Numbered from the stretch's first letter, positions 1-8,789 are shown. The stretch is 37,471 nucleotides of DNA from Pseudomonadota bacterium (GCA_023386155.1 JAEWKH010000106.1:1-37471); one strand, 5' to 3'. Numbers and translations are program-made. Notes: generated by a model not told the origin, from the sequence alone.

Positions 1-580
<580 letters not shown>

Positions 581-637
581 GGGCTAAGCCTCCAGTTAAA
601 TTGGGAAAACTTCGTATGAGGGCTTCCGAAGGCTCGA

Positions 638-925
638 TCAGCCGACGATGCCCATGATGTCGGATTCCTTCATGATCAGGAGGTCCTGACCGTCGATCCG
701 CACCTCGGTGCCGGACCACTTGCCGAACAGCACGCGGTCGCCGGCCTTCACGTCGAGGGCAGCAATCTTGCCGCTCTCGTCACGGGCGCCGGGGCCGACG
801 GCGATGACTTCGCCCTCTTGCGGCTTTTCCTTGGCGGTGTCCGGGATGATGATGCCGCCGGCCGTCTTCTCTTCGGCCTCGATGCGGCGGACGACGACGC
901 GGTCGTGCAGCGGACGGAACTTCAT
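638..925 (-). CDS. groES: 10-kDa co-chaperonin GroES
   Basis: Heptameric lid of the GroEL chamber, cytosolic. The 95-residue length is typical. The sequence begins MKFRPLHDRVVVRRIE. The mobile loop that contacts GroEL contains EEKTAGGIIIPDTAKEKP, at about residues 17-34, and the fold continues through VGPGARDESG and VKAGDRVLFGKWSGTEV. The ATG at 925 has a purine-rich ribosome site (AAGGGGAAG) just upstream. It is the first gene of a groES-groEL operon, with the CIRCE operator about 60 bp upstream of its start, so repression by HrcA and heat-shock induction are expected. Confidence 0.98.
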   Translation of the reverse strand: MKFRPLHDRVVVRRIEAEEKTAGGIIIPDTAKEKPQEGEVIAVGPGARDESGKIAALDVKAGDRVLFGKWSGTEVRIDGQDLLIMKESDIMGIVG

Positions 926-983
926 GGAACTTCCCCTTTGACGATGGGTGCTGCCCCTCTGGCCGCACCTGGTCTCTTCGCTG

Positions 984-1010
984 TTAGCACTGTTCGTCGA
1001 CGAGTGCCAA
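984..1010 (-). promoter_or_regulatory. CIRCE element (HrcA operator)
   Basis: An inverted repeat with 9-bp arms and a 9-bp spacer. On the gene strand it reads TTGGCACTC, GTCGACGAA, CAGTGCTAA. The consensus is TTAGCACTC-N9-GAGTGCTAA, so there is one mismatch per arm. It lies between the promoter and groES, just past the expected transcription start, where HrcA binding blocks transcription. Confidence 0.93.
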
Positions 1011-1020
1011 CGCTGGCGGC

Positions 1021-1049
1021 GAGATAGGCATATGCGAGGAGGGAGTCAA
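1021..1049 (-). promoter_or_regulatory. Sigma70-like promoter of groESL
   Basis: On the minus strand a -35 TTGACT (1049-1044), a 17-bp spacer and a -10 TATCTC (1026-1021) stand directly upstream of CIRCE. This is the standard geometry for HrcA-controlled groESL operons. The start site would fall near 1014. No sigma32-type promoter was identified. Confidence 0.65.
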
Positions 1050-1169
1050 GACGTCTGCCCTAAGGTCAGCCTCAAAAAAAGGAGCCTCGGCGCCTCTAGC
1101 CCCGGGTCATGACCGATTTATGGCCGCCCAGAGCCTGCCAGGACCATATTCTTTTCCGCCTCCACCGGC

Positions 1170-2015
1170 CTAACGGCGCGATGTGAGCATCGCCGCGCCG
1201 ACGATCAGGATGCCGCCGCCGAGCGTCGCCCAGGTCGGGACCTCGCTGAACACGCCGTAGCCGATCAGCACGGCCCAGATCAGGGCCGTGTATTCCAGCG
1301 GGGCGAGCCGCGCCGCCTCGGCCCTGGCATAGGCGGTCGCCATGAGCACGTGGCCGATCACGCCCAGCACGCCCATGAGCATGAACCAGGCCAGATGCGC
1401 GTAATCCAGGGGCTGCCAGGCCCAGAGGCCGAACGGCGCCACCAGGATGAAGGGGCCGATATTCTGGAAGATGACGATGTGCAGGAACTTGTCCCGCTGG
1501 GCCCGCTGGCGCAGCAGCACGAGGCTCAGCGCATAGGTGATCGCCGAAGCCAGGGCGGCCGTGACGCCCGCCCAGGATCGTGCCGCCCCGGTCTCCCCCG
1601 TCTGGCCGAAGACGACGACGAGCGTTCCGGCAAACCCGATGGCGATCGCGCCGACGATCCGGGCATCCACCCTTTCCTTCAGCATCAGCATCCCGAACAG
1701 GGCGATGAACATCGGCGACAGGAAGGACAGGACGAGGACCTCGGCCAGCGGCAGCTGCCCCAGGGCATAGAAGAAGCTCAGGGCCGTGACGACGGCGATC
1801 ACGGAGCGGATCGCGTTGGCCGCGACGGTCTCGCGGTTCGGCCAGCCGGGCCTCATGACGGCCACGACACTGGCGACGACGATGCTTCCCCACATGAAGC
1901 GCAGGAAGGCGACCTGGAAGGTCGGGTAATAGGCGGACATCCCCTTGATGACCGCGTCCATGATGGACAGAACCGCGATGCCCGCAGCCGCCCGCAGGGC
2001 GGGACCGAATTTCAT
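1170..2015 (-). CDS. DMT-superfamily (EamA) membrane transporter
   Basis: Inner-membrane transporter of the drug/metabolite superfamily. The 281-residue product is almost entirely hydrophobic, with about ten membrane segments in two EamA repeats, the length and layout usual for the family. Family members mostly export amino acids, metabolites or drugs; the substrate cannot be read from sequence. I start at the ATG at 2015 (MKFGPALRAAAGIAVLS), because the frame is open further upstream (to 2147) but that extension is charged and unlike the family. The gene is divergent from the L,D-transpeptidase, with about 206 bp between the two starts. It stands alone as a transcription unit. Confidence 0.85.
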   Translation of the reverse strand: MKFGPALRAAAGIAVLSIMDAVIKGMSAYYPTFQVAFLRFMWGSIVVASVVAVMRPGWPNRETVAANAIRSVIAVVTALSFFYALGQLPLAEVLVLSFLSPMFIALFGMLMLKERVDARIVGAIAIGFAGTLVVVFGQTGETGAARSWAGVTAALASAITYALSLVLLRQRAQRDKFLHIVIFQNIGPFILVAPFGLWAWQPLDYAHLAWFMLMGVLGVIGHVLMATAYARAEAARLAPLEYTALIWAVLIGYGVFSEVPTWATLGGGILIVGAAMLTSRR

Positions 2016-2221
2016 GATGTCACGACGATATGAATGCGGCGTCCGGGATGAGCGCCGCCGAAGGAGGACGCTCTTACAGCACTTTCCGTGAGGCTTCATC
2101 CCTCTTTTCGGGGCGTCGACAGGAAAGCGCTCCTCCGCCGCCCGCATAAATTCATCGAGCTTGGCGGAAACAAAGGCCGCGCTTGCCGTTTATTCTGCAA
2201 AACACGAACGAGGATACTCCG

Positions 2222-2977
2222 ATGCGCGCTTGGATTCCCTGCTCCGCCATGTTCCTGGCTGTCCTCCTTCCAGCTGCTGCCTCCGCGCAGCCGGTCTACA
2301 GAAGCGGCAATTTCTACGGCAATACCTATATCTCCCCGGGTTACGATTACCCCTATGCGCGGACCGAAGACGGCTATGCCGAGAGCTATCCGCTCGCGAT
2401 GCGGACCTCCTCCCGCGCCTCCCGGGCCGAGCGCTATCCCTATGACGTGCGCACCACAGGCAGCACGGTTGCCGCCCTGCCGCAGGATTACGGGAGCGGC
2501 ACGGGCTACGACAACAGCATCGATTATGCGATATCCCCGCAGTTCCAACGTCAGATCGTCTCCTATCGCGGCCGCGAACGTCCGGGCACGATCATCGTCG
2601 ATACGAACAGCAAGTTCCTCTATCTCGTCCAGCCGGGCGGGCGCGCCATCCGCTATGGCATCGGCGTCGGGCGTCCGGGCTTCGAATGGGCCGGCCGCAA
2701 GACGGTTTCCATGAAGCGCGAATGGCCGTCCTGGCGTCCGCCGGCCGAAATGCGGCGCCGCCGTCCCGACCTCCCCCGCTTCATGGAAGGCGGACTGGAC
2801 AACCCTCTCGGGGCCCGTGCGCTCTATCTCGGCTCCTCGCTCTACCGCATCCATGGCACCAACGAGCCGCACACCATCGGCCAGGCCGTCTCCTCGGGCT
2901 GCATCCGCATGCTCAACGAGGACGTGGTCGACCTCTACAACCGCGTGAGGGTCGGGACGCCGGTGATCGTGATCTGA
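2222..2977 (+). CDS. Periplasmic L,D-transpeptidase (YkuD/ErfK family)
   Basis: Catalyses 3-3 cross-links in peptidoglycan or attaches proteins to it, by cleaving a tetrapeptide stem through an acyl-enzyme on Cys. The 251-residue protein starts at ATG 2222 with a clear signal peptide (MRAWIPCSAMFLAVLL, then AAASAQP). A low-complexity Tyr/Ser-rich stretch follows, and the YkuD domain occupies roughly residues 115-251. The active-site motif is complete: HGTNEPHTIG leads to SSGCIRM, with His217 and Cys227. The upstream frame extension to 2183 is rejected because the signal peptide fits the internal ATG. A hairpin at 3010-3034 follows. Alphaproteobacteria usually have many paralogues, so the exact role (cross-linking or anchoring outer-membrane proteins) is not assigned. 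Confidence 0.9.
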   Translation: MRAWIPCSAMFLAVLLPAAASAQPVYRSGNFYGNTYISPGYDYPYARTEDGYAESYPLAMRTSSRASRAERYPYDVRTTGSTVAALPQDYGSGTGYDNSIDYAISPQFQRQIVSYRGRERPGTIIVDTNSKFLYLVQPGGRAIRYGIGVGRPGFEWAGRKTVSMKREWPSWRPPAEMRRRRPDLPRFMEGGLDNPLGARALYLGSSLYRIHGTNEPHTIGQAVSSGCIRMLNEDVVDLYNRVRVGTPVIVI

Positions 2978-3009
2978 TCGCGCATTACGCGAAAATCTTC
3001 GTCCCTCGC

Positions 3010-3034
3010 AATGGCCGGGCACGTCCCGGCCATT
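3010..3034. terminator. Hairpin, possible terminator or REP-like palindrome
   Basis: A 10-bp perfect stem (AATGGCCGGG / CCCGGCCATT) with loop CACGT, 32 bp after the transpeptidase stop, followed by only a weak T run (GGCTTTTGGG). It could terminate that gene. The sequence style (GGCCGGG..CCCGGCC) is also that of dispersed palindromes common in Hyphomicrobiales genomes; compare 16875-16905. Confidence 0.5.
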
Positions 3035-3095
3035 GGCTTTTGGGAATCGTGTGGCGTCCCACGTAAGACAGCGTCACCGGATGCATGAGGACGCC

Positions 3096-3425
3096 ATGAA
3101 CTACGCCTATCTCTTCGCCGCCATCGTCAGCGAAGTCGTCGCGACTTCCGCACTGAAAGCGGCGGAGGGCTTCACGCGCTTCTGGCCCTCGGTCATCGTG
3201 ATCGTCGGCTATGGGCTCGCCTTCTACTGCCTGTCCCTGACCGTGCGCACGGTCCCCATCGGCATCGCCTATGCGATCTGGTCCGGCGTCGGCATCGTGC
3301 TGATCGCGCTCGCGGGCCTCTTCCTCTACCGCCAGTCTCTGGATCTGCCCGCCATCGTCGGCATGGCCCTTATCCTGGCGGGCGTGCTGGTCATCAATGT
3401 GTTCTCGAAGACCGCCGGGCATTGA
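3096..3425 (+). CDS. Small multidrug resistance (SMR) efflux protein, EmrE/QacE type
   Basis: Proton-coupled efflux of cationic lipophilic drugs and quaternary ammonium compounds across the inner membrane, working as an antiparallel dimer. The 109-residue product has four membrane helices. The essential proton/drug-binding glutamate is present in helix 1 (Glu13 in YLFAAIVSEVVATSALK, matching EmrE Glu14). The signature EGFTRFWPS and the helix-3 motif GIAYAIWSGVGIVLI are typical of the EmrE branch rather than the SugE/Gdx branch. I use the ATG at 3096, preceded by GAGG, not the open frame from 3033. The gene stands alone, with a short hairpin after the stop. Confidence 0.93.
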   Translation: MNYAYLFAAIVSEVVATSALKAAEGFTRFWPSVIVIVGYGLAFYCLSLTVRTVPIGIAYAIWSGVGIVLIALAGLFLYRQSLDLPAIVGMALILAGVLVINVFSKTAGH

Positions 3426-3432
3426 AGCAAGA

Positions 3433-3452
3433 CGCCCGCCGGATGGCGGGCG
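3433..3452. terminator. Short GC-rich hairpin between convergent genes
   Basis: An 8-bp stem CGCCCGCC / GGCGGGCG with loop GGAT, between the converging SMR and DUF2076 genes. It has no real T run on either side, so it is only a possible terminator for either strand. Confidence 0.4.
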
Positions 3453-3476
3453 CTTCCGAAAGCCGTCGGCCGGTCC

Positions 3477-4196
3477 TCAGGTCCAGTCGCCCTCGTCGCC
3501 GTCGCCTCCGAAATCGGAGAAATCGCCCGGATCCTCCTGGGGCTCGTTGTAGAGCGCATCCGTGATGCCGGCATTGCCCGTATCGCCGGCATTGCCCGCA
3601 TCGGCCGCCTGATCGGTGCCTCCGAGACCCGCCGCGGACGCCACATTCCCCAAGGGGTTGTTGTCACCGCTGAAGGCATGGGTCAGGGCATTGGCGATCA
3701 TCATGCCGCCGGCAACGCCCGCCGCCGTCGAGAGAGCGGTTCCGAGAAAGCCGCTTCCGCCGCCGCGTTGCATCCCGCCACCCCAGGGGCCGGGCGCGCC
3801 GCCCGTCATGCCGCCCTGGGGGGCGCCGTAACGCTGCTGCGGCGGCTGCTGGGGCTGGCCCCAGGGCGAGGCCTGACGGGTCGGCGGCGCGTTGTAGGCC
3901 GGTCCCGGCGGGCGCGAGGCGCCGCCGCCGAAGATGCTGGAGAGGAAACCTCCCTGTTGCGGCTGCTGGCGGCTGGCCCGGTCGAGCTCGGCCCGCATCT
4001 CTTCGCTCTCGGCCTGGAGATTGGCCAGGGCCTGCTCCTGAACGAAGACCGCCTGAGCCAGGGCATAAGGCGCATAGGGCTGCTGACGCAGCTTCTCGGC
4101 GATGTAGCGCTCCGCCTCCGGGTCGCGCGGCTGGTCAGCCACCTGCTCGAGGCGCCGGAAGATGTCATCGATGACCTGGCGTTCCTGATCGTTCAT
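3477..4196 (-). CDS. DUF2076 domain protein
   Basis: A 239-residue protein of the DUF2076 family, which has no established function. The N-terminal part (about residues 1-75) is helical and charged, starting MNDQERQVIDDIFRRLEQV and containing the family-typical stretch AERYIAEKLRQQPYAPY and VFVQEQALANLQ, probably a coiled coil. The middle is a Pro/Gln/Gly-rich linker (about 76-150). A Gly/Ala-rich hydrophobic segment around SGFLGTALSTAAGVAGGMM could insert in or touch a membrane. The C-terminus is strongly acidic (DFSDFGGDGDEGDWT). The start is well supported by GAAGGAG upstream. Many members are annotated as periplasmic ligand-binding sensor proteins, but no signal peptide is visible here. 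Confidence 0.8.
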   Translation of the reverse strand: MNDQERQVIDDIFRRLEQVADQPRDPEAERYIAEKLRQQPYAPYALAQAVFVQEQALANLQAESEEMRAELDRASRQQPQQGGFLSSIFGGGASRPPGPAYNAPPTRQASPWGQPQQPPQQRYGAPQGGMTGGAPGPWGGGMQRGGGSGFLGTALSTAAGVAGGMMIANALTHAFSGDNNPLGNVASAAGLGGTDQAADAGNAGDTGNAGITDALYNEPQEDPGDFSDFGGDGDEGDWT

Positions 4197-4252
4197 GGCA
4201 TGTCTCCTTCAAGGCTTGCTGGAGAAGCATGTAAGCATGGCCCCCGCCATTG

Positions 4253-4834
4253 TCAGGGGCGGACAAGGCCGAGCCTGCGCATATTCCGGAGGCCCTGCGG
4301 GGCGATGCTTTCCAAATCGCGAAGGCCGCGCCATTCGGCACCATGCACCTCCCGCAGGTCGGGACGGACTGCGCTGCCCTCCTCGGCCCTCACAACATAG
4401 CGGATGTCGTGATGCCAGTGGTCCGGCTCGCCCCGTTCGGGCCGCGCCGGAATGAGATGGCTGTCGATATCGACGGGCATGCCCGATGCCCGGTGCCAGG
4501 GATCGACCGCAAGGTCCGGCATTCCGGTCTCCTCGACCGCCTCCCGCAGAGCGGAGCCCATCAGGTCGTCCGGCGGCTCGTAATGGCCGCCGGGCTGCAG
4601 CCAGCGCCCGAGGGAGCGGTGATGGATCAGGAGAACCCTCTCTCCCATGGGATCGAGGATGAACGCCGATGTGGTGACATGGCCGGGGAAGGTGCGGCGG
4701 GAATGGATGTCGTCCCCGTTCCCGATCTGCCGGCGGAGGATGACGTGCCTTTCATCGGGCACGCCGAAGGCCCTGGCGTGATCGTCGAGGATGGCCTTGA
4801 CCTGACGGCGGAAGGCGGCCGGATCGAAACTCAT
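4253..4834 (-). CDS. Nudix hydrolase
   Basis: Hydrolyses nucleoside-diphosphate-linked substrates; the substrate is unknown. The 193-residue protein has a Nudix box at about residues 82-104 (GHYEPPDDLMG, then SALREAVEETGM). It matches GX5EX7REUXEEXGU except that the first Glu is Asp. The catalytic REXXEE core is intact. An N-terminal extension of about 55 residues and His-rich segments around residue 140 (EPDHWHHDIRYV) set it apart from short MutT proteins. It lies 6 bp after the SDR gene on the same strand, so the two are probably co-transcribed. Confidence 0.85.
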   Translation of the reverse strand: MSFDPAAFRRQVKAILDDHARAFGVPDERHVILRRQIGNGDDIHSRRTFPGHVTTSAFILDPMGERVLLIHHRSLGRWLQPGGHYEPPDDLMGSALREAVEETGMPDLAVDPWHRASGMPVDIDSHLIPARPERGEPDHWHHDIRYVVRAEEGSAVRPDLREVHGAEWRGLRDLESIAPQGLRNMRRLGLVRP

Positions 4835-4840
4835 GGAAAT

Positions 4841-5692
4841 CTAGCCTTCCATCGCCCTGGCGAAGGCGTCCTTGTAGTCCGGATGCCAGCGCGAGAGCGG
4901 CGGCCGGTTCTCGATGACGTCCTCGGCGGCCCAGCGGATGCGCTTCTCGTCCATCTCCCGCGTCGTCTCGTTGTCCGGACAGAGCACGTAGAAGTCGCCT
5001 CGCTCCAAGGCCGGCAGCAGGAAATCGACGACCTGCTCCGGCTCCCAGGCACCGGCCGGCTTCTCGCTGATGCCTCTCGCCCTGGTGAAGCCCGTATAGA
5101 CGAAGCCCGGGATCAGGAGATGCGCGCTCACCCGGCAACCGGGCCTGTTGCGCAGGTCGTGGGCCAGCGCCTCCGTGAACACCTTCACGCCGGCCTTGGA
5201 GATGTTGTAGGCGGTGTTGCCGGGCGGCGTGGTGATGCCCTGCTTCGACCCCGTATTGATGATCGCGCAGGGGACGTCCTGGCCGATCATGGACGGCGCG
5301 AAGACATTCACGCCGTTGACGACGCCCCAGAGGTTCGTCTCGAGAATGGCGTGCCAGCGCTGAAGGTCGCCGAACATCTGCCCGCCGCCCTCGGTCCCGG
5401 CATTGTTCATCAGCACGGCCACTTCGCCGAAGGCGGCATGGACCTTCTCCCTGAGGCGCTCGACATCCTCCAGCCGGCCGACATCGGTCGCCACCGCAAG
5501 GACGTTCTCCGGCCCGCCGGCAGCGCGCGCCACAGCCTCCGCGCCGCGCCGGAGGGCCTCGCCGTCGAGATCCGCGAGGCACACCTTCATGCCGAGTTCC
5601 GCGAACCGCTTGGCGGCCGCAAGCCCGATGCCGCTGGCGGCTCCGGTGACGACGGCGACGCGACCGGGAGCGATTGCTGGATGCTGGGCCAT
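4841..5692 (-). CDS. Short-chain dehydrogenase/reductase (SDR)
   Basis: Probable NAD(P)-dependent oxidoreductase, 283 residues. The Rossmann motif TGAASGIG is at 16-23, NNAG at 96-99, and the catalytic Ser149, Tyr162 and Lys166 are all present (NTGSKQG, then YNISK). Asp41 at the end of beta-2 (CLADLDGEA) suggests NAD rather than NADP preference. The residues after 190 that shape the substrate pocket give no clear substrate. An AAGGA ribosome site precedes the ATG. It is the first gene of a probable pair with the Nudix hydrolase downstream. Confidence is high for the family and low for any reaction. Confidence 0.9.
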   Translation of the reverse strand: MAQHPAIAPGRVAVVTGAASGIGLAAAKRFAELGMKVCLADLDGEALRRGAEAVARAAGGPENVLAVATDVGRLEDVERLREKVHAAFGEVAVLMNNAGTEGGGQMFGDLQRWHAILETNLWGVVNGVNVFAPSMIGQDVPCAIINTGSKQGITTPPGNTAYNISKAGVKVFTEALAHDLRNRPGCRVSAHLLIPGFVYTGFTRARGISEKPAGAWEPEQVVDFLLPALERGDFYVLCPDNETTREMDEKRIRWAAEDVIENRPPLSRWHPDYKDAFARAMEG

Positions 5693-6045
5693 CGTGGAGA
5701 TCCTTCATTCCTGCCGTGAGGCGTTTGCGATTCGATGATGAGCCAAAGTGGCGCGCCGCGGGGCATTCGCCAAGGCCCGGCCGCCCACCAGCTTGGCCCT
5801 TGGGACCTATTCCCGAGATTGCGGCTGGATCGCCGGAAACCTTTTCGAAAACGCCTTGAAGCGGGCAAGAATTCGCATCGTCGTCTCGATGGCAGGATCG
5901 GCGAGAAGGCCTGCCCGATCCATGATCGTCACAGGGAAGGGTGCCGGCGATTTCGCGGGAGGGAGCCGATTCAGAACGGGCCGGTGGAATAAAGCCCGCA
6001 CCTCCGATGTCCTTGCAACTGACCATCCTTTTTCCGGAGGACACG
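5693..6045. other. 353-bp gap without a convincing gene
   Basis: This is the intergenic space between the divergent SDR gene and the TPR gene. Open frames cross it on both strands, but none has a good ribosome site or a recognisable product, including the 64-codon minus-strand frame at 5807-6001. It should hold the two divergent promoters. I could not pick either with confidence. A GGAGG ribosome site for the TPR gene is at its right end. Confidence 0.5.
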
Positions 6046-6651
6046 ATGAAACATCGCAGCGAAGCAGTTCACAATCTCGGCTTGGTGGCCGGCGCCTTCG
6101 TCCTGTCGTTCGGCACCGCCTGCATGCTTACCCCGGCCATGGCGGCGGGCGAGAGCGGTAGCTCGGGAGGCGGTGGCGGCGGCAGCGCCGGAGGCGGCGA
6201 CAGCGGTGGGCAGAACAGCACCATGGCCACCTGCCCGCGCGGCCAGATCTACAGCCAGAGATCCCGTCGGTGCGTGCAGGCCCGCAGCGAGATCCTGACG
6301 GACGAAGCGGTGACGGATTACGCCTATGCGCTTGCGCAGGCCGAACGCTTCGACGAGGCGCTCGAAGTGCTCGACACGGTGCAGAACCCGAACACGCCGA
6401 AGGCCCTCAACTATCGCGGATATATCACGCGCAAGCTCGGACGGACCGAGGAAGGCATCGCCTATTATCTGAAGTCCGTCGCCCTGGATCCGCAATATGC
6501 CCAGGTGCGGGAATATCTCGGCGAGGCCTATGTCACGCAGGGCAAGATCGATCTCGCGCGCGAGCAGCTGCAGGTCATCCAGACCCTGTGCGGAACGCAA
6601 TGCGAGGAATACCGCGACCTGGCCGAGGTCATCGAAGCGGCTCCCCGCTGA
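6046..6651 (+). CDS. Exported tetratricopeptide (TPR) repeat protein
   Basis: A 201-residue protein, probably periplasmic. The ATG at 6046 follows CCGGAGG. Residues 1-33 form a signal peptide (LGLVAGAFVLSFGTACML, then AMAAG). A Gly/Ser linker follows (about 35-60). A small Cys-containing motif (CPRGQIYSQRSRRC) precedes the TPR domain. About three TPR units run from residue 85 to 190 (ALAQAERFDEALEVLD; GYITRKLGRTEEGIAYYLKS; EAYVTQGKIDLAREQLQ), and a C-terminal CGTQC pair may form a disulfide. TPRs are protein-docking surfaces, so a scaffold or assembly role is likely, but no partner is identified. It is followed after 48 bp by a DoxX gene on the same strand. Confidence 0.8.
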   Translation: MKHRSEAVHNLGLVAGAFVLSFGTACMLTPAMAAGESGSSGGGGGGSAGGGDSGGQNSTMATCPRGQIYSQRSRRCVQARSEILTDEAVTDYAYALAQAERFDEALEVLDTVQNPNTPKALNYRGYITRKLGRTEEGIAYYLKSVALDPQYAQVREYLGEAYVTQGKIDLAREQLQVIQTLCGTQCEEYRDLAEVIEAAPR

Positions 6652-6699
6652 AGCAAGGCCAACGATGCTGCGGCATCCGCCTGACGAGGAATGACGGCC

Positions 6700-7107
6700 A
6701 TGAACAGGCTTCAGGCGCCGCTCGCCTTCGCGGCAAGACTCATGCTCGCCTTCATCTTCATCGTCGAAGGATGGGGCAAGATCGGGGCCTACGAGGGAAC
6801 GCTTCAATACATGGAAAACTACGGCGTTCCGGGAGCGCTCCTGCCGCTCGTCATCCTGGTGGAGCTGGGGGCCGGCCTGCTGATCGCCCTCGGATTTCAG
6901 ACGCGCATGGCCGCGCTGGCGCTCGCGGGCTTCTGCGTTCTGACGGCCATCCTCTTCCACCGAAACATCGCCGATGTCGGCGAGTTCATTCACTTCAACA
7001 AGGACATCGCGATCGCGGGCGGCTTCCTGCTCCTCGTGGCCTTCGGCGCGGGGAGCTGGTCGGTTGACGCCATGCGCCTGCGGCGCGTGGCGCCGTCACG
7101 CGCATAA
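6700..7107 (+). CDS. DoxX family membrane protein
   Basis: A 135-residue inner-membrane protein with four predicted helices. Family hallmarks include RLMLAFIFIVEGWGKI in helix 1 and the YMENYGVPGALLPLVILVE segment before helix 2. DoxX proteins are linked to thiosulfate:quinone oxidoreductase in archaea and to oxidative-stress or detoxification functions in bacteria, but most members have no proven role. I prefer the ATG at 6700, because GAGGA (6686-6690) abuts the ATG at 6691 but stands 9 nt from 6700. It is probably co-transcribed with the TPR gene. Confidence 0.85.
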   Translation: MNRLQAPLAFAARLMLAFIFIVEGWGKIGAYEGTLQYMENYGVPGALLPLVILVELGAGLLIALGFQTRMAALALAGFCVLTAILFHRNIADVGEFIHFNKDIAIAGGFLLLVAFGAGSWSVDAMRLRRVAPSRA

Positions 7108-7143
7108 GGGCGGTCGGCTACAGGCTGCCGCCGCCGCCTCTCC

Positions 7144-7173
7144 AAAAGAAAAAGCCCCGCAACTCTGCGGGGC
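7144..7173 (-). terminator. Rho-independent terminator of the coiled-coil gene
   Basis: On the minus strand, stem GCCCCGC / GCGGGGC with a 6-nt loop (7173-7154) is followed by TTTTTCTTTT. It lies 16 bp after the stop of the coiled-coil gene, a textbook layout. The converging doxX transcript would meet the same hairpin. Confidence 0.88.
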
Positions 7174-7189
7174 CCTGGAGGTAACAGGC

Positions 7190-8689
7190 TTATTCCGCGT
7201 CCGGCGATTTCAGCGGCCTGACATTCGTCTCGATCTCGTCCTCGTCGAAGAGCATCGGATCCTCTTCCTGCGTGTCGAGGCGTGTCCTCTTGCGCAGGGC
7301 CACGTATTTCTTCTGGATCTTGGTGCGGCTCTCGCGGGCGATTTCGAGGGCGCCCTGGACGAGGGAGCGCTCGGCCTTCTCGTTCTGCAGCTCTTCCGTG
7401 AGGCGGCGGTTGGCGGCCTCTAGGGTGCTGCGCTCCTGATCGAAGCGCTTGGTGAGCTGGTCGATGCGCTCGGTGAGGCTCGCCAGCTTGTTGTCGGAGC
7501 TTTCGATCTGGAAGTCCTTGGCCGCGATGGCCTTGTTGAGCATCTCGACGCGCTCCTGCAGCTCGATGCGCGAGCGCTGGAGCTCGTTGACCATGGCGAC
7601 CTGACGCTCGACCTCCTGCTGGGTCGCTTCGAGGCGGCGGTCGAGGGTGTTCTTCTCGATGGTGGTCTCTTTGAGGTTGCGCTCGACGCCGCGCAGGGCC
7701 TCGTTCTTGTCGCGCAGCTGGTCGCGGGTATGAGTCAGGATCTTGTCCGTGGCGGAGAGGCGCGAGTTCAGGCCCTCGATCTTCATGTCGAGCGCCGAGA
7801 GATCGGTCTGATGGGCCGAGCGCTCGGAATCGATCTGGGTTTCCAGGCGCTGGCGCAGCACCTGCTCGGCCATCAGCTTGGTCTCGAGCTCGGAGGCGCG
7901 CTGGCGCGTGGCCTCGAGCTGGGTCTCGAGCTCGCCATAACGGTTGGTCAGGCTGGACAGGCGGTAGTTCTGCTCCTCCGCCACCTTCTGCAGGCGCTTG
8001 ACCTCGTGATCGAGCAGGCCGTTGCGCTCACGGGTCTCGATGAGCTCCCGCTCGGCGCGGGCCACCGTCTGGTCGGCCTCCTGGGCCTCGAGACGCAGGG
8101 CCTGGTTCTCTTCCGTGATGTTGCGGGCGCGCTCGGTCTCGATGGCGAGCTGGTTTTCCAGGTCGCCGACGATCGCCTCCTTGTCCTTCACGTTGAGGCG
8201 CAGGTCCTCGATGAAGGAATCCTGCTCGCGGACCTTGGTCTCCGCCTTGCGCAGCTGGGAAACGGCGGCATTCAGGTCGTCCACCGTCCGGGCGTGGAGG
8301 CTGTTGAGGTCGCCGAGTTCCCGCCGCAGGGCCAGGGTCATCTCGGTTTCCTGCTTAAGGACAGCCTCGGTTTCGAGAAGGCGCGACTGAAGCTGGGGAT
8401 AGGCCCGGATAAGCTCGGTCACCGGCTCGTTCAGGAGGGTAAAATCCTCCTTGAGGCTGCGAATCTCCTCCAGCCGGTCGATCATGTTGGCGAAGCGGAC
8501 GCGGATCAGCTCGTTCTTCTGGCCGACCGAATCGAGCATTCCGTTGGGTCGGACGACGATCGCCTCGCCCTTCTCGGGGGGCGCGGCCATGGCCTCGGCG
8601 CCCTCGCCTCTCTCGTGCAGGGAGCTGACCACAGCCTCATCCTGCTTCCTGCCAAAACGGTTCCTGAAAGACGTCCAACCCGAAGACAT
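7190..8689 (-). CDS. Long coiled-coil protein, possibly cytoskeleton-like
   Basis: A 499-residue protein. A basic, Ser/Gly-containing head of about 50 residues (MSSGWTSFRNRFGRKQ) precedes a nearly continuous heptad-rich rod from about residue 60 to 455, rich in Glu, Leu, Arg and Gln, with few prolines. A short acidic tail ends in LKSPDAE. There is no signal peptide, membrane segment or ATPase motif, so it is not an SMC protein. The head-rod-tail layout resembles bacterial intermediate-filament-like proteins such as crescentin, but coiled coils match one another by composition alone, so this remains a guess. It is a single-gene unit with its own terminator, 100 bp downstream of glcF. Confidence 0.75.
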   Translation of the reverse strand: MSSGWTSFRNRFGRKQDEAVVSSLHERGEGAEAMAAPPEKGEAIVVRPNGMLDSVGQKNELIRVRFANMIDRLEEIRSLKEDFTLLNEPVTELIRAYPQLQSRLLETEAVLKQETEMTLALRRELGDLNSLHARTVDDLNAAVSQLRKAETKVREQDSFIEDLRLNVKDKEAIVGDLENQLAIETERARNITEENQALRLEAQEADQTVARAERELIETRERNGLLDHEVKRLQKVAEEQNYRLSSLTNRYGELETQLEATRQRASELETKLMAEQVLRQRLETQIDSERSAHQTDLSALDMKIEGLNSRLSATDKILTHTRDQLRDKNEALRGVERNLKETTIEKNTLDRRLEATQQEVERQVAMVNELQRSRIELQERVEMLNKAIAAKDFQIESSDNKLASLTERIDQLTKRFDQERSTLEAANRRLTEELQNEKAERSLVQGALEIARESRTKIQKKYVALRKRTRLDTQEEDPMLFDEDEIETNVRPLKSPDAE

Positions 8690-8789
8690 GTGCCGGCCCT
8701 TACGCCCCTGAAATTCACTCTTTCCTAACTTTTAGCTCAAACGCGAGCCGTTTGGAAACAAAATTTCGTTGCGTAATAATGGAGCAGCT

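Noticed and set aside
5807..6001. 64-codon minus-strand frame in the gap
   Set aside because: No ribosome site, no recognisable product and no supporting context.
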